Positions 26,087 through 35,848 of a stretch of DNA of 64,000 bases are shown piece by piece. The notes beneath the pieces are model-generated. The model was not told the DNA's origin and ran no database searches. It worked only from the letters and a program-made list of their open reading frames with translations. The stretch lies in assembly GCA_943371425.1 (NCBI GenBank), contig CALRUR010000001.1, positions 248,001 to 312,000 on the forward strand. The letters run 5' to 3'. This DNA comes from CAJBVG01 sp943371425 (lineage in GTDB: Bacteria; Bacteroidota; Bacteroidia; Sphingobacteriales; Sphingobacteriaceae). Both the position numbers and the translations under genes were made by a program. The stretch's first letter is position 1. Each line of letters starts with the position of its first letter.

Positions 26087-27367
26087 TTAATTTATAACCT
26101 TATTAAATAATTCAATTTGCATTTTCACTTTATTTAAAGCTGTATATTGATCGAAATTATTCCAATTTATGTTATTACTTATTTTATTAGAATATGCTAA
26201 TTGAATGTAGTTAATAATTTTATTAATTATTACTTGTTCAGTTTCTGCATCAAACTGCAAAGCCAAGCCTGCATTACAATCATTCATAAAATCATTTACG
26301 CTACTACTCGAATGAAATAATGTTAACAATGGTTTATTGAACCATACATACGAATATATTTTTGAGGCAGTGTAGCCAATATTATCGGATCCTGGCACAA
26401 ATAAAAAGCTTGCATCATTCAATATTTTTAAACTTTGAAAGTAAGGTATTCTATTCGGAAATTCCTTTAAGCAATCTGTAAGACCAAGCTGTGTTGCTAT
26501 GGGCTCAACTGTTTTTATTCCATTTCCAGTACTATCATAACTAGTTCCGATGTAAAATATTTTTATATTTTTAAACTCTTCAAATTGTTCACGTCCTTTT
26601 TTAATTGCTTTTAAGAATAACGTATTAGATAAGGTCATGTCGTAGCCAGCCCTGCCTATATATACGATGTTAAAGTTTCCATCATTTATATCGAAAAAAT
26701 CATTCTTTATACTGATAGTTTTAGAAACATCTATATCTTTTTTATATGCAGCAAATGGAATAACGGCAAATGGAGTGCTTTTTAACTGTTTATATCGTTC
26801 TTTTAATACATCAATATAAGTTTGTGTTACAGACATTAATCCACCCACTTTAAGCATGCTATATTTTTCTAAAACAGAATCTAATTTGTAAGAAATCCAA
26901 AATTTTGGAGGACGCTGATTCTCTGGTAAAGACAGGTAATGGTCGGGCCTCCATGGATCTTGCATATCAATAATATAAGGAACCTGGTATTTAGCTTTCC
27001 ATATTCGCCCTAGTGCAGTAATTGGGTAAGCGGTTGTTGAGAAAAAAATTAGATCGAATTTGTTTGCAGATAACAAGGCATTAACATATTTCCAATATTG
27101 GAACATCGATCTGTATGCAATACTACCTAAGCCAAACTTCTTAGTAATTTTAGCATCAAATGCTTTTACCTTATGTACAATTACATCATTCGGTATGGTT
27201 TGTAATAAATACTCATCTTTATGCATTTCTACATATGCCGGATCTACAATTACTACTTCAGCCTCCCATCCGTTCTCTTTGTAATACATTAAACTTTGAC
27301 GAATGCGATGCATATCTGCTGCATTAATTGGTGGAAAAAATGGTGAAATAATTAATACCTTTTTCAT
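26087..27367 (-). CDS. Glycosyltransferase, divergent GT4-like
   Basis: A 426-residue protein with a GT-B outline. The N-terminus VLIISPFFPPINAADMHRIR is that of GT4-like enzymes with an insertion before the acceptor site, and IDMQDPWRPDHYL is a conserved piece of this subgroup. The donor domain has FNIVYIGRAGYDMTLSN, but the expected E-x7-E is replaced by FLFVPGSDNIGYTASKIYSY, in which only serine, lysine and tyrosine stand in the loop. This resembles other bacterial 'glycosyltransferase 4-like' sugar transferases that lack the first glutamate. Overlaps the following gene by four bases. Donor unknown. Confidence 0.8.
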   Translation of the reverse strand: MKKVLIISPFFPPINAADMHRIRQSLMYYKENGWEAEVVIVDPAYVEMHKDEYLLQTIPNDVIVHKVKAFDAKITKKFGLGSIAYRSMFQYWKYVNALLSANKFDLIFFSTTAYPITALGRIWKAKYQVPYIIDMQDPWRPDHYLSLPENQRPPKFWISYKLDSVLEKYSMLKVGGLMSVTQTYIDVLKERYKQLKSTPFAVIPFAAYKKDIDVSKTISIKNDFFDINDGNFNIVYIGRAGYDMTLSNTLFLKAIKKGREQFEEFKNIKIFYIGTSYDSTGNGIKTVEPIATQLGLTDCLKEFPNRIPYFQSLKILNDASFLFVPGSDNIGYTASKIYSYVWFNKPLLTLFHSSSSVNDFMNDCNAGLALQFDAETEQVIINKIINYIQLAYSNKISNNINWNNFDQYTALNKVKMQIELFNKVIN

Positions 27368-28593
27368 TGCATTAATTTTTTTAACTCAAGCAACCAAGGT
27401 TTAGAATGTGTATCCCAATTATATTTCGACTGTGCAAGTTCCAAACTTTTACCTTTTAAAGTATATAGTTCCTCTGGATTATCTATTATGTAAGTAAGTA
27501 TATTTACTAAAGATTGTACATCGGAAGGTTTATACAAATATTTACTTGCATTAAATTCTGATAATATGTATGCATGCCCTTTGGTATTTGTAGCTACTAC
27601 CATTAAACCTTTACTAATGTAATCTAACATTTTGTTGGAGATGCATAAATCTCTATTTAGGGATGTTGGATATTCAAGCGCTAGGCCAATATCATGTTCA
27701 GAATTCCTTATTTCAAGTTCATCATTCGAAATAAGTTCATGGAAAAATATATTTTTTAGATGTATTTTATCAGTGATTAAACTCAATAAATGTTGTTTAA
27801 CCTCCAATGTACAATTTCCTCTAATATGCAGCTCATAATGAGTTGGGTCTAATTCGTTAATGGCGTGGAAAACATCCTGCAAACCTCTATTTAAACCAAC
27901 TGTCTGCGAAAACCAGTACAAAGATGTTTTTGATAAATCCTTTCGATCTTTATACTCCTTCAATGTATGATGCTTTACATTAAAAACGTTTAATAAATTA
28001 ATTGGCTCCATACTTAAGTTATATAAACTCTTATATAATTGAGTATATAATGGACTAGCAGCGGTTAACAAACTTGCTTGCTTAATGTATTTTTTTTCAA
28101 TGTTTATTATATCTATGTTGGGGTTTGTAAGAAATCTCCCCGCATCAACAAAAGGAAATGCATCTTCAATGTCATAAATAAACTTAGCCTTGTATTTTTT
28201 TGCGGCTTTTGCTGCTGCAGGTAATAAACTTGGGTGATGAGCAATGTACAAATCTGCATCTATCGCTAAAATAGTATCAATTAAAACTTTTGAAGTTGAT
28301 TGAATGAAGTCCGAATTAGACGTAAAATATTTAGTTAACTTAAATGCAATTTTTGAAGTTAATACTTCGTACATATTGGATTTACGACCTTTCCAATAAA
28401 TCGGATGGAAATTCCAATTCGTATGTTTAGTTCTTATAACATCATCAACACTTTCTAAAAAAAATAAAGAATTTAAATAAACAATATGTATTTCTGCCCC
28501 GTTTTTAGATAACAATTCTGCTTCTTTTATTAAACGTGGGCAAGAACTTAAATGACTTGCGGTGAGTAATACTATCTTTTTATCTTTTAGCAT
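27364..28593 (-). CDS. Glycosyltransferase, GT4-like
   Basis: A 409-residue GT-B type protein. The N-terminus IVLLTASHLSSCPRLIKEAE is typical of a Bacteroidota group in which the acceptor domain starts with HLSSCPR. The middle part has KFIYDIEDAFPFVDAGRFL; the donor domain includes DIGLALEYPTSLNRDLCISN and KMLDYISKGLMVVATNTKG, where the classical first glutamate falls at the end of ALEYP. It overlaps the next upstream gene by 14 bases. No indication of the sugar transferred. Confidence 0.82.
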   Translation of the reverse strand: MLKDKKIVLLTASHLSSCPRLIKEAELLSKNGAEIHIVYLNSLFFLESVDDVIRTKHTNWNFHPIYWKGRKSNMYEVLTSKIAFKLTKYFTSNSDFIQSTSKVLIDTILAIDADLYIAHHPSLLPAAAKAAKKYKAKFIYDIEDAFPFVDAGRFLTNPNIDIINIEKKYIKQASLLTAASPLYTQLYKSLYNLSMEPINLLNVFNVKHHTLKEYKDRKDLSKTSLYWFSQTVGLNRGLQDVFHAINELDPTHYELHIRGNCTLEVKQHLLSLITDKIHLKNIFFHELISNDELEIRNSEHDIGLALEYPTSLNRDLCISNKMLDYISKGLMVVATNTKGHAYILSEFNASKYLYKPSDVQSLVNILTYIIDNPEELYTLKGKSLELAQSKYNWDTHSKPWLLELKKLMQ

Positions 28594-29824
28594 TATAATT
28601 CTCTACTACTGTATTTACCAATGCTTTCCTAAATTCGGCCCAATTGTATTTAGAAGCTGTATTTTTTGCCTCTACTCCCATTGCTAGTATTTCATTCTTT
28701 TTAAAAGACCAAGTATTTAGGGTATTAAATAATGCTTCCTTATTATTTGCTTTAAATACTAATCCATTTTTTTCGTGTATAATAATATCTGGACCAGCCG
28801 AATTTTCTGTACACATAACACATAAACCTCTTGACATTGCCTCAGTAATAACCATTCCAAACCCATCTGCTAAGGTTGGTAATAATAACACATCAGCATC
28901 GCAAAAATTTTCTAATAACTGGTTTCTAGGTATCGAATCAATAAAAGTAATGTTAGTTGATGTGTTTTTCTTATATACTGTAGGTAAGTCAAACTTACCT
29001 ACAATGTAGAGTTCTAAATCATCTCTATTACTAAAATGCTCTGCCCATACATCTAATAAAAGATGTATTCCTTTTCTTATATTAGAAGTGCCTGCATAAA
29101 TAAATCTTATTTTTTGATTTGATGTCGGCATTCTATTAGCAATAGAAGGAAAACCTAGCGGCACTACTTTTATTTTCTCCTCATTAATATTAGCAGCAAC
29201 CAAAGTACTTTTTGTAAAGCTCGAATTACAAATAATTAAATCGGCTAATTCAAGTTCCTTATCCCTTCTTTTATTTCGTGGCACCGACTTTTCATTTACC
29301 AACAAACTATTGGTTACTTCACCAAGTTTTGGGTTATGTTCATATTGTTCGACTATAATTGGCGACAAATAGGAATGATGTTGGCTAGGTTGTTCATAAA
29401 CCACAAAGATGCCTATTTCTTTTGCTCTAATGATTGTTTGTAACGAACAATGTTCGTAACAATGTACAATGTCTATGGATTTATTTAAGTTATTTGCCAC
29501 CCACCTGTCAAAAGAATATTCAGACCATTCATATAAAGCATCGGTGGTGTTTTCAGAAAAAAACTTAGAAGAAAATGTTCTTAGCAATTCTTTGAATGGA
29601 CTTGATTTAACGTATGGTAGTAAATCTACATCGATAGCTCTTCTATCAAATTCTTTTTTGAATTTAGTGCCTTCTAAATATTTATAAAAGGGAATGTTGA
29701 GATTTGAAATGAAAGTTGTATAAAATGTGTTTAACAAAGATTGCTCTTTATATGCTTTAACAGTTTCTAAAATAAAAATACCAGTTCCAGGATTGGCAAC
29801 TAATACTTTCAATTTTTTATTCAT
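28580..29824 (-). CDS. Family 4 glycosyltransferase
   Basis: A 414-residue GT-B enzyme with a complete donor site: KIRFIYAGTSNIRKGIHLLL (about 245) and VLLLPTLADGFGMVITEAMS (about 318-337), giving the E-x7-E-like motif in GFGMVITEA. The acceptor domain contains VHCYEHCSLQTIIRAKEIG and YEQPSQHHSYL, seen in a GT4 subgroup from Bacteroidota and cyanobacteria. It overlaps the upstream FkbM gene by eight bases and the downstream gene by 14, so the three are translated together. Confidence 0.9.
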   Translation of the reverse strand: MNKKLKVLVANPGTGIFILETVKAYKEQSLLNTFYTTFISNLNIPFYKYLEGTKFKKEFDRRAIDVDLLPYVKSSPFKELLRTFSSKFFSENTTDALYEWSEYSFDRWVANNLNKSIDIVHCYEHCSLQTIIRAKEIGIFVVYEQPSQHHSYLSPIIVEQYEHNPKLGEVTNSLLVNEKSVPRNKRRDKELELADLIICNSSFTKSTLVAANINEEKIKVVPLGFPSIANRMPTSNQKIRFIYAGTSNIRKGIHLLLDVWAEHFSNRDDLELYIVGKFDLPTVYKKNTSTNITFIDSIPRNQLLENFCDADVLLLPTLADGFGMVITEAMSRGLCVMCTENSAGPDIIIHEKNGLVFKANNKEALFNTLNTWSFKKNEILAMGVEAKNTASKYNWAEFRKALVNTVVENYNAKR

Positions 29825-30542
29825 ATTTTTTTGATGCTATTAGTTTCGAATTACTTTTTACAAAAATCAAATCTGTTTGCCATAATGCATTATCTAAAGG
29901 GCGTCTTACCAAACTGCAAATATCATAACAAACAAAATCTTGCTGACTCATAAATTTCATAACCTCAAAAATTAATGGAGCTCCTTTGTTTATCTCAATC
30001 AATGAAACTTCCATTAGAACTACTTCTGCACTATTCAAAGATATTGTTGCACCCTTTAACACTTCTAGTTCAAAACCTTGCACATCGAGCTTAATAAAAT
30101 CTGCTTTTGCAAATCCTTTTGTTTTAAGTACCTCATCTACTGTAAACATAGCTACTTCAACATAGTCTTGCTTTTCTTTCGCAGATTCTGGCAGTGCAGA
30201 ACTTACTGTATCGTTTATATAAAATTTTGATTTCGAATTTATTTCAGGACCTAATAAACCTATATGATGGTCGACTTTGGCTGAATTTAAACTTGCAAGT
30301 ATAGTGTTTTTCGTTTCTTGTGCTTCGAACATTAAAAACCTAGCATCTGAAAAAATATTACTTGCCATTTTTGTCCACTCTCCTTCGTAAGCACCTATAT
30401 CTAATATAACTGTTGGCCGAAATCCATTATTATATAAATTTTTTAAGCTCCACTCCATATCTGGAATGTTATATTTATGCTTAAGCCTATTTATAAATGA
30501 AGTAGGCAAAATTACTTTAAGCATACATATTATAGAAATCAT
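29817..30542 (-). CDS. FkbM-family methyltransferase
   Basis: A 241-residue methyltransferase. Motif I is VILDIGAYEGEWTKMA (about residues 45-60); FIKLDVQGFELEVLKGA (about 148-164) is the FkbM signature, here with Asp-Val-Gln-Gly where the other two copies have Asp-Val-Glu-Gly. The C-terminus (NALWQTDLIFVKSNS) is also typical. It starts with an ATGA overlap on the stop of the next FkbM gene. Probable role: O-methylation of a sugar of the repeat unit. Confidence 0.9.
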   Translation of the reverse strand: MISIICMLKVILPTSFINRLKHKYNIPDMEWSLKNLYNNGFRPTVILDIGAYEGEWTKMASNIFSDARFLMFEAQETKNTILASLNSAKVDHHIGLLGPEINSKSKFYINDTVSSALPESAKEKQDYVEVAMFTVDEVLKTKGFAKADFIKLDVQGFELEVLKGATISLNSAEVVLMEVSLIEINKGAPLIFEVMKFMSQQDFVCYDICSLVRRPLDNALWQTDLIFVKSNSKLIASKKYE

Positions 30543-31429
30543 TTGTTTTTTCCCCTTTCAATATTTACATAATTTAAATCTGCAATGAAATAATAATTAT
30601 TCGAATCTTCGTCTAATAAATTTTCATTATTTATATTAATTTCTACTAAGTTAGAATTGAGTCTATAAAGCTTATAGCCAAATGCATTCATATAATCTAC
30701 TAATTGTTTAACACTTATGTTATACTTTATTAATTGATTATTTATTTCTAGTTGTATGATTTTTATTTTCTGTTGAGTAAGCATTGATAATGCACCGTTT
30801 AATACAAACCATTCTGCACCTTCCACATCCATTTTCATATAATTAATCACATCCACGGTATTTTCTGCACAAAAATTATCAATGGTATTTGTATTTACCA
30901 TCTTGAACTGCTCTATACTTGCATGCGAATCATTCAACAATCCGTTTTGCTCATCTAAGCCCATGCTAAACTTTGCTTTACCAATTGAATTACTAAGTGC
31001 AATTTGTTGAGGATATATTGAGTTTATATTATTTAACCCAATGATGTATTTAAATCGCTCCATATTTGCCTCGTCGGGTTCAAAAGAAAATATTCTGCCA
31101 TTGTTATTTATACATTTAGAAAACCATAAACTATAAATCCCAATATTAGCTCCTATATCAAAAACAACATCGTTAGGTCGAATTATAGAGTTGATAAATT
31201 TAAACTCAACCGTATCTAGGTAATAATTTTTATATAGCCAGTATGATTGATGACTATTAATCCAAAACTTGAATTTATAGCTCCATAAAGTTGCGTGAAA
31301 ATTATAGTTCAATAATTTGAAAACATTCCAACGTATAAATCGAGTTAGTGCATAAATTGGATGCTCCCTATTATAACTAGAATTGTATAAGAGTACAAGC
31401 TGGTGTTTAAACTTATGGAACAAACTCAT
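30539..31429 (-). CDS. FkbM-family methyltransferase
   Basis: A 296-residue methyltransferase with VVFDIGANIGIYSLWFSK as SAM motif I (about residues 87-104), FSFEPDEANMERFKYI as motif II, and YMKMDVEGAEWFVLNGA as the FkbM signature (about 196-212). The first 80 residues are rich in aromatic residues and may bind the glycan or membrane. It couples to both neighbours by four-base ATGA overlaps. Together with 29817-30542 it forms a tandem FkbM pair, too different in length and sequence to be a recent duplication. Confidence 0.9.
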   Translation of the reverse strand: MSLFHKFKHQLVLLYNSSYNREHPIYALTRFIRWNVFKLLNYNFHATLWSYKFKFWINSHQSYWLYKNYYLDTVEFKFINSIIRPNDVVFDIGANIGIYSLWFSKCINNNGRIFSFEPDEANMERFKYIIGLNNINSIYPQQIALSNSIGKAKFSMGLDEQNGLLNDSHASIEQFKMVNTNTIDNFCAENTVDVINYMKMDVEGAEWFVLNGALSMLTQQKIKIIQLEINNQLIKYNISVKQLVDYMNAFGYKLYRLNSNLVEININNENLLDEDSNNYYFIADLNYVNIERGKNK

Positions 31430-32433
31430 ACTAAACTATTATATAATTCTAAATAATTTCTACTTATTACTTTATCGCTAAACCTGTTTACAGCAGCTTC
31501 ACGTACTTTTAATCTGGAAAGGGTGTGTATATTATTAATCCCTTCAATCATTTCGTTTATATCCTTACATACGTAACCTGTTATCGCATTCTCTACTACT
31601 TCAGGCACCGACCCTCTATTAAATCCTATTACAGGAGTCCCACAGGCCATTGCCTCTGCCATTACAATACCGAATGGTTCGTTCCATAAAATCGGCATTA
31701 AAAATGCTTTTGCATTTTGTAAAAGTGTATTCTTCTGCTCATCATTTACAGGACCAATGTACTGTATTTGTTCATTCAAAAAAGGTTTTACTTTTTCATC
31801 AAAATAAGATTGGTATTCTGTTGGTATATTTCCTGCAATAATTAATTTATTATTTGTTTTTAATGCCAATTCAATGGCAATATGTGTTCCTTTTATTTCT
31901 TCAATTCTTCCTAAAAAAACCAAAGGTGCATCTGTTGATACCGTTTCATTAAACTTAAACAAGTTTATTGGCACGCCATTATATACAGTGTACGCCCTTG
32001 CAAATGGTTTAATTTGATTGCTTATATAATTGCTACAACCTGTAAATATTAAACTGTTTTTTTTGGCCAACAATACCGATTTTTTTATTTGCGAAATTGT
32101 TGGTTCTCGCTGATATGACATTATTTTTGGTACACTCAAGGGTAATAAAGGCAATAGATATAGCAATCTGCTGAAACTGTGTATTACATCAAATTTATAT
32201 TCGAAATGTGTTTTAGCAATTAAGAAACTATTATTTATTACCGATTCGCGTTTAGATGAATAAGGTATAAACCTACATAAAGCATTTGGTGAAGAATCTG
32301 GATGTGCAATTAAGGTAATCTCATGCCCTGCTTTTACATATTCATTTATTAGCATGTCTAACACACGCTCAATACCACCATATAATTTTGGAGGAACTGG
32401 TAGGTATGGATCAGCAGTTATTAATATCTTCAT
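31426..32433 (-). CDS. Family 4 glycosyltransferase
   Basis: A 335-residue GT-B enzyme. The acceptor motif PPKLYGGIERVLDMLINEY follows the first strand (MKILITADPYLPV). The donor domain has DAPLVFLGRIEEIKGTHIAI and LMPILWNEPFGIVMAEAMAC, with E-x7-E intact, then GTPVIGFNRGSVPEVV. This is a standard GT4 arrangement and slightly short for the family. It is separated from the upstream glycosyltransferase by 12 bases and overlaps the FkbM gene downstream by four. Confidence 0.93.
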   Translation of the reverse strand: MKILITADPYLPVPPKLYGGIERVLDMLINEYVKAGHEITLIAHPDSSPNALCRFIPYSSKRESVINNSFLIAKTHFEYKFDVIHSFSRLLYLLPLLPLSVPKIMSYQREPTISQIKKSVLLAKKNSLIFTGCSNYISNQIKPFARAYTVYNGVPINLFKFNETVSTDAPLVFLGRIEEIKGTHIAIELALKTNNKLIIAGNIPTEYQSYFDEKVKPFLNEQIQYIGPVNDEQKNTLLQNAKAFLMPILWNEPFGIVMAEAMACGTPVIGFNRGSVPEVVENAITGYVCKDINEMIEGINNIHTLSRLKVREAAVNRFSDKVISRNYLELYNSLV

Positions 32434-32445
32434 TCAGAATAATTA

Positions 32446-33696
32446 TTATTGATATTGTAGATAAAGTGTTTCCATTTCTTTATACAACATATCTGTAGTT
32501 CTTTGTATGTTAATATTAGTAGAAAGAGCTAATACTTTTTTAGGATTATTTATTAAATCTAGTAGTTGAGCTTTAAATTCATAAACCGATTCTACAAGAA
32601 TACTATCTACTTCATTATTTATTAATTCCACAGAGCCTCCCTTTTTGAATGCCAAAACGGGTACTTTCCTCGCCAGTGCTTCATAAATCACATATGGACC
32701 GGTTTCTAACCATACTGAAGGCACTGCCAATAAATCTATCTCATCTATAAAATTTAAAATTTCTGTCGAATTTAAATTTTCTTTCCATTTAGAATTTAGG
32801 CGTAATGCGAGTTCTTTATTAGTATGATAGTAGTTTAAATGGTTGTCTGTTTTTATTGCTGCAATATGCAATTCTATTGAATCTTTGTTAACATCCTCTA
32901 AACAATTTAACAAAACATCAATGCCTTTTTCTGGAACTATCCTACCTATGTAACCTATTTTTAATTTAGAGATATTAGTATTCTTCTTTTCTGCTAATAT
33001 GATTTCTTTATCTATAGCTTGTCTGCAAACAGTTAAATGTGTGGAGTTAAATTTATTTAAAAGCAGTACCTCCTTTTGCCAATTACTTACTACAATTATT
33101 TCATCAATGTATTTCTTAAATACTTCTACCGAATTAATTTTATTTTGTATAACTGCTAATGTTGGGAATAAATTTTGAACATTTTTATTTTTTGATATAG
33201 CTGTAATTAAGTTATTACTTATTTTATTTTTATTGCCTTTTGAATTTAAAATGCAATTCATACATCGATTGTAAATAATTTCCCCGTCGCAAATTTCTTT
33301 ACCCATGTATAATAAATCACCTCGTGTACAAGTGAAATTTGGTAAGTGCGCTGTAAAAAAAGTGGTGTAACCAATTAAATGCAGATGTGCCAAATGATTT
33401 ACCCCTAAAGATGGACTTAAAGAGTGAACATGAATGATTTGAGGATTTATATTATCAAGCAATGAAATTAATGCATGTAAATTTTCAGGATTTTCTGATT
33501 CTAAATGACCATTAATAAATGGGATATAGAAAACTTGTATCCCCTCGTATACTGCTTCCTTTACATCATTTGATAAACTTATTACTTTGCATTCATGCCC
33601 ATTTCTTATCAACTCAGTAGCTAACTGATAAACGTACATTTCTGTTCCACCTTTACTCGTTGGATAAAAATACTCTGTGGCTAAAACTATCTTCAA
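32446..33696 (-). CDS. Family 4 glycosyltransferase with cysteine-bearing acceptor loop
   Basis: A 416-residue GT-B enzyme. It begins IVLATEYFYPTSKGGTEMYV, a typical GT4 acceptor motif, and its donor domain shows LKIGYIGRIVPEKGIDVLL and LAVPSVWLETGPYVIYEALA. Between residues about 122 and 150 four cysteines (FTCTRGD, KEICDGE, NRCMNC) form a possible metal-binding loop, as in a known subset of GT4 proteins with a C-x(n)-C...C-x2-C insertion. Overlaps the GT2 gene upstream by four bases. Confidence 0.92.
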   Translation of the reverse strand: MKIVLATEYFYPTSKGGTEMYVYQLATELIRNGHECKVISLSNDVKEAVYEGIQVFYIPFINGHLESENPENLHALISLLDNINPQIIHVHSLSPSLGVNHLAHLHLIGYTTFFTAHLPNFTCTRGDLLYMGKEICDGEIIYNRCMNCILNSKGNKNKISNNLITAISKNKNVQNLFPTLAVIQNKINSVEVFKKYIDEIIVVSNWQKEVLLLNKFNSTHLTVCRQAIDKEIILAEKKNTNISKLKIGYIGRIVPEKGIDVLLNCLEDVNKDSIELHIAAIKTDNHLNYYHTNKELALRLNSKWKENLNSTEILNFIDEIDLLAVPSVWLETGPYVIYEALARKVPVLAFKKGGSVELINNEVDSILVESVYEFKAQLLDLINNPKKVLALSTNINIQRTTDMLYKEMETLYLQYQ

Positions 33697-34619
33697 CTTA
33701 ATTTTCGTTTTATAGATGCAATTCTTTCAGCATTTCTATATCCTATCAATTTACTCATTGCGCTCATACCTTTTGAGTTTTCGGGAATATAGTTAGGTTC
33801 AATCTCTAAAATGTAATCAATAGCTTCTTTATGCTTATTATTATCATGTATAGAAAATTCGTTTACGCAAAATCTTAACACTTGTATAACAGCATTCTTT
33901 TTTTCAGTATCTATTTTATAATCCTTTCTCCACAATGCATCTATTTGTTTTGCATTTTCAAAACAATCGAGCATAAATGCTAATTTGTTTTTGGTTGATA
34001 AAGAACCAGAATCATGTGCCCTGTAATAAGCCATTACACCAGGCGTATAAATAAATATTGCCTTATTTAAAGCTGCATCTAATGCATAACGTGCATCTTG
34101 TATAATTGGAAGTTTTGTATTCCAAGTACCAATTTTTTCTGTGATGGTTCTTTTATATAATAACGCAGCTAGTGGCACCCAAAAATCTGTAAACAATTCT
34201 ATTTCGGCTCTCCCTTGTAATTCTCTATTTACAATTTCTAATTCCTTAAATGCCTGTTCAGTTTCTGTAAATTTAATCCAATCGCCGTATGCTACATCCG
34301 CATTAGTATTTTTTAATGCTTCTATTTGTATTGATAGTTTACCTTTTGCTAATAAATCATCAGCATCTAAATATTGAATGTACTCGCCTTTTGCTGCACT
34401 ATAGCCAGTATTCCTCGCGACACTTACTCCTGAATTTGCTTGATGTATATATTCAATTCTATCATAGTACTTGCTCAACACTTGTTCTGTATTATCTGTT
34501 GAACCATCATTCACTACAATAATTTCCATAGATGCATAATCTTGATCAAAAACAGATTGCAATGTTTTCTCAATAGTTTTAGCAGAATTATAGGCAGGAA
34601 TAATTACCGATACTAACAT
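33693..34619 (-). CDS. Family 2 glycosyltransferase
   Basis: A 308-residue GT-A enzyme. SVIIPAYNSAKTIEKTLQSV opens the nucleotide-binding fold, IIVVNDGSTDNTEQVL follows, and YLDADDLLAKGKL (about residues 84-96) supplies the DXD-like metal site. The acceptor region has the WN..LP..QD motif in GTWNTKLPIIQDARYALDA. It starts one base after the wzt stop and overlaps the next gene by four bases. Which sugar it adds is not readable. Confidence 0.94.
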   Translation of the reverse strand: MLVSVIIPAYNSAKTIEKTLQSVFDQDYASMEIIVVNDGSTDNTEQVLSKYYDRIEYIHQANSGVSVARNTGYSAAKGEYIQYLDADDLLAKGKLSIQIEALKNTNADVAYGDWIKFTETEQAFKELEIVNRELQGRAEIELFTDFWVPLAALLYKRTITEKIGTWNTKLPIIQDARYALDAALNKAIFIYTPGVMAYYRAHDSGSLSTKNKLAFMLDCFENAKQIDALWRKDYKIDTEKKNAVIQVLRFCVNEFSIHDNNKHKEAIDYILEIEPNYIPENSKGMSAMSKLIGYRNAERIASIKRKLS

Positions 34620-34620
34620 A

Positions 34621-35847
34621 TTAATTTGCGGGTTTTAATTCCCAACGTGCTGGAAGGTTTAGCGGACCAATAATTTGATGACTGTATGGATTGATAATTC
34701 CAGAATTGGAGATAAAATCAAAAGTTAAAGCATCAAACTTAATATCTAAATTATGATACCCATCTCCAAGGTATACAGTTAGGTTATACGACCCAGAATG
34801 TAAGGGTATGCTATCTACATAAAATGTTGCAATGCCATGTTTTACATGCACATCTAAGCTTTCGTTATGGTGTAAACTAAAATTAGTACCATAAATAATT
34901 GCACCAAACATGGTAGAAAAAGTAATGCCTACATTTGGATTTACATCTAAGGGCCAATTATATTCTACCGTAACTTTAATATTTCCTTTTAATAATTCTG
35001 TGGAGTCTAATTCGATGTTTAAAATTTTGGCCATAGTTGGGTCGAAGTTTTCGTCCTTCTGTTCTATCGTTTTATTGTCTTTTAAATAAGCATCAATAAC
35101 TACACGAGTATCATCGTACATTACCAATTCACCTTTCTTGAGGTATATACATTTATTGCATAAATTGGTAACAGCATCCATGTTATGACTTACAAAAATT
35201 ACGGTACGACCATCTTTCTTGCTCACATCATCCATTTTTCCTAAACTTTTTTTCTGAAATTGAGCATCACCTACTGCTAGCACCTCATCAATAATTAATA
35301 TTTCAGGTTCTAAATGTGCTGCCACTGCAAAGGCTAACCGCACATACATACCAGAAGAATATCTTTTAACAGGTGTATCTAAAAACTTTTCAATTTCTGC
35401 AAAGGCTACAATTTCATCGAACTTCGATTTTATTTCTTGGCGAGTCATTCCTAAGATCGCTCCATTTAAAAATATATTTTCTCTACCCGTAAGTTCAGGA
35501 TGGAAACCTGTACCAACTTCGAGCAAACTGGCAATTCTACCATTTATTTTAATTCTACCAGTGCTTGGTTCTGTAATTCTACTCAGCACTTTAAGGAGTG
35601 TAGATTTACCTGCGCCGTTTCTACCAATTACACCAATTCTATCTCCTTGGTTAATATCGAAACTTAAATTTTTTAATGCCCAAAATTCCTCGCTTACATT
35701 GTTATTTAATTTTGCACTAAATAAGTTTTTTATATTATTAGAAATAATGTCTCTAAGTGCGGTGTATTTTTGATTTCCTTCATGAGAAATCACAAACTTT
35801 TTAGAAACGTTTTCTGCGGATATAATTTTATTAGTTACTTCCATCAT
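34621..35847 (-). CDS. wzt: Polysaccharide ABC exporter, ATP-binding subunit
   Basis: A 408-residue ATPase that drives export of the finished glycan through the Wzm pore. Walker A GVIGRNGAGKSTLLKVLSRI, the signature RYSSGMYVRLAFAVAAH and Walker B EILIIDEVLAVGD are all present in the first 230 residues. The last 150 residues form a beta-rich Wzt-C-like domain, which in related systems recognises a terminal modification of the polymer; here methyl or carbamoyl groups are candidates. I start at the ATG at 35847 (an ATG pair, then MEVTNK), one base after the permease stop; the longer frame overlaps the permease. Confidence 0.94.
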   Translation of the reverse strand: MMEVTNKIISAENVSKKFVISHEGNQKYTALRDIISNNIKNLFSAKLNNNVSEEFWALKNLSFDINQGDRIGVIGRNGAGKSTLLKVLSRITEPSTGRIKINGRIASLLEVGTGFHPELTGRENIFLNGAILGMTRQEIKSKFDEIVAFAEIEKFLDTPVKRYSSGMYVRLAFAVAAHLEPEILIIDEVLAVGDAQFQKKSLGKMDDVSKKDGRTVIFVSHNMDAVTNLCNKCIYLKKGELVMYDDTRVVIDAYLKDNKTIEQKDENFDPTMAKILNIELDSTELLKGNIKVTVEYNWPLDVNPNVGITFSTMFGAIIYGTNFSLHHNESLDVHVKHGIATFYVDSIPLHSGSYNLTVYLGDGYHNLDIKFDALTFDFISNSGIINPYSHQIIGPLNLPARWELKPAN

Positions 35848-35848
35848 A

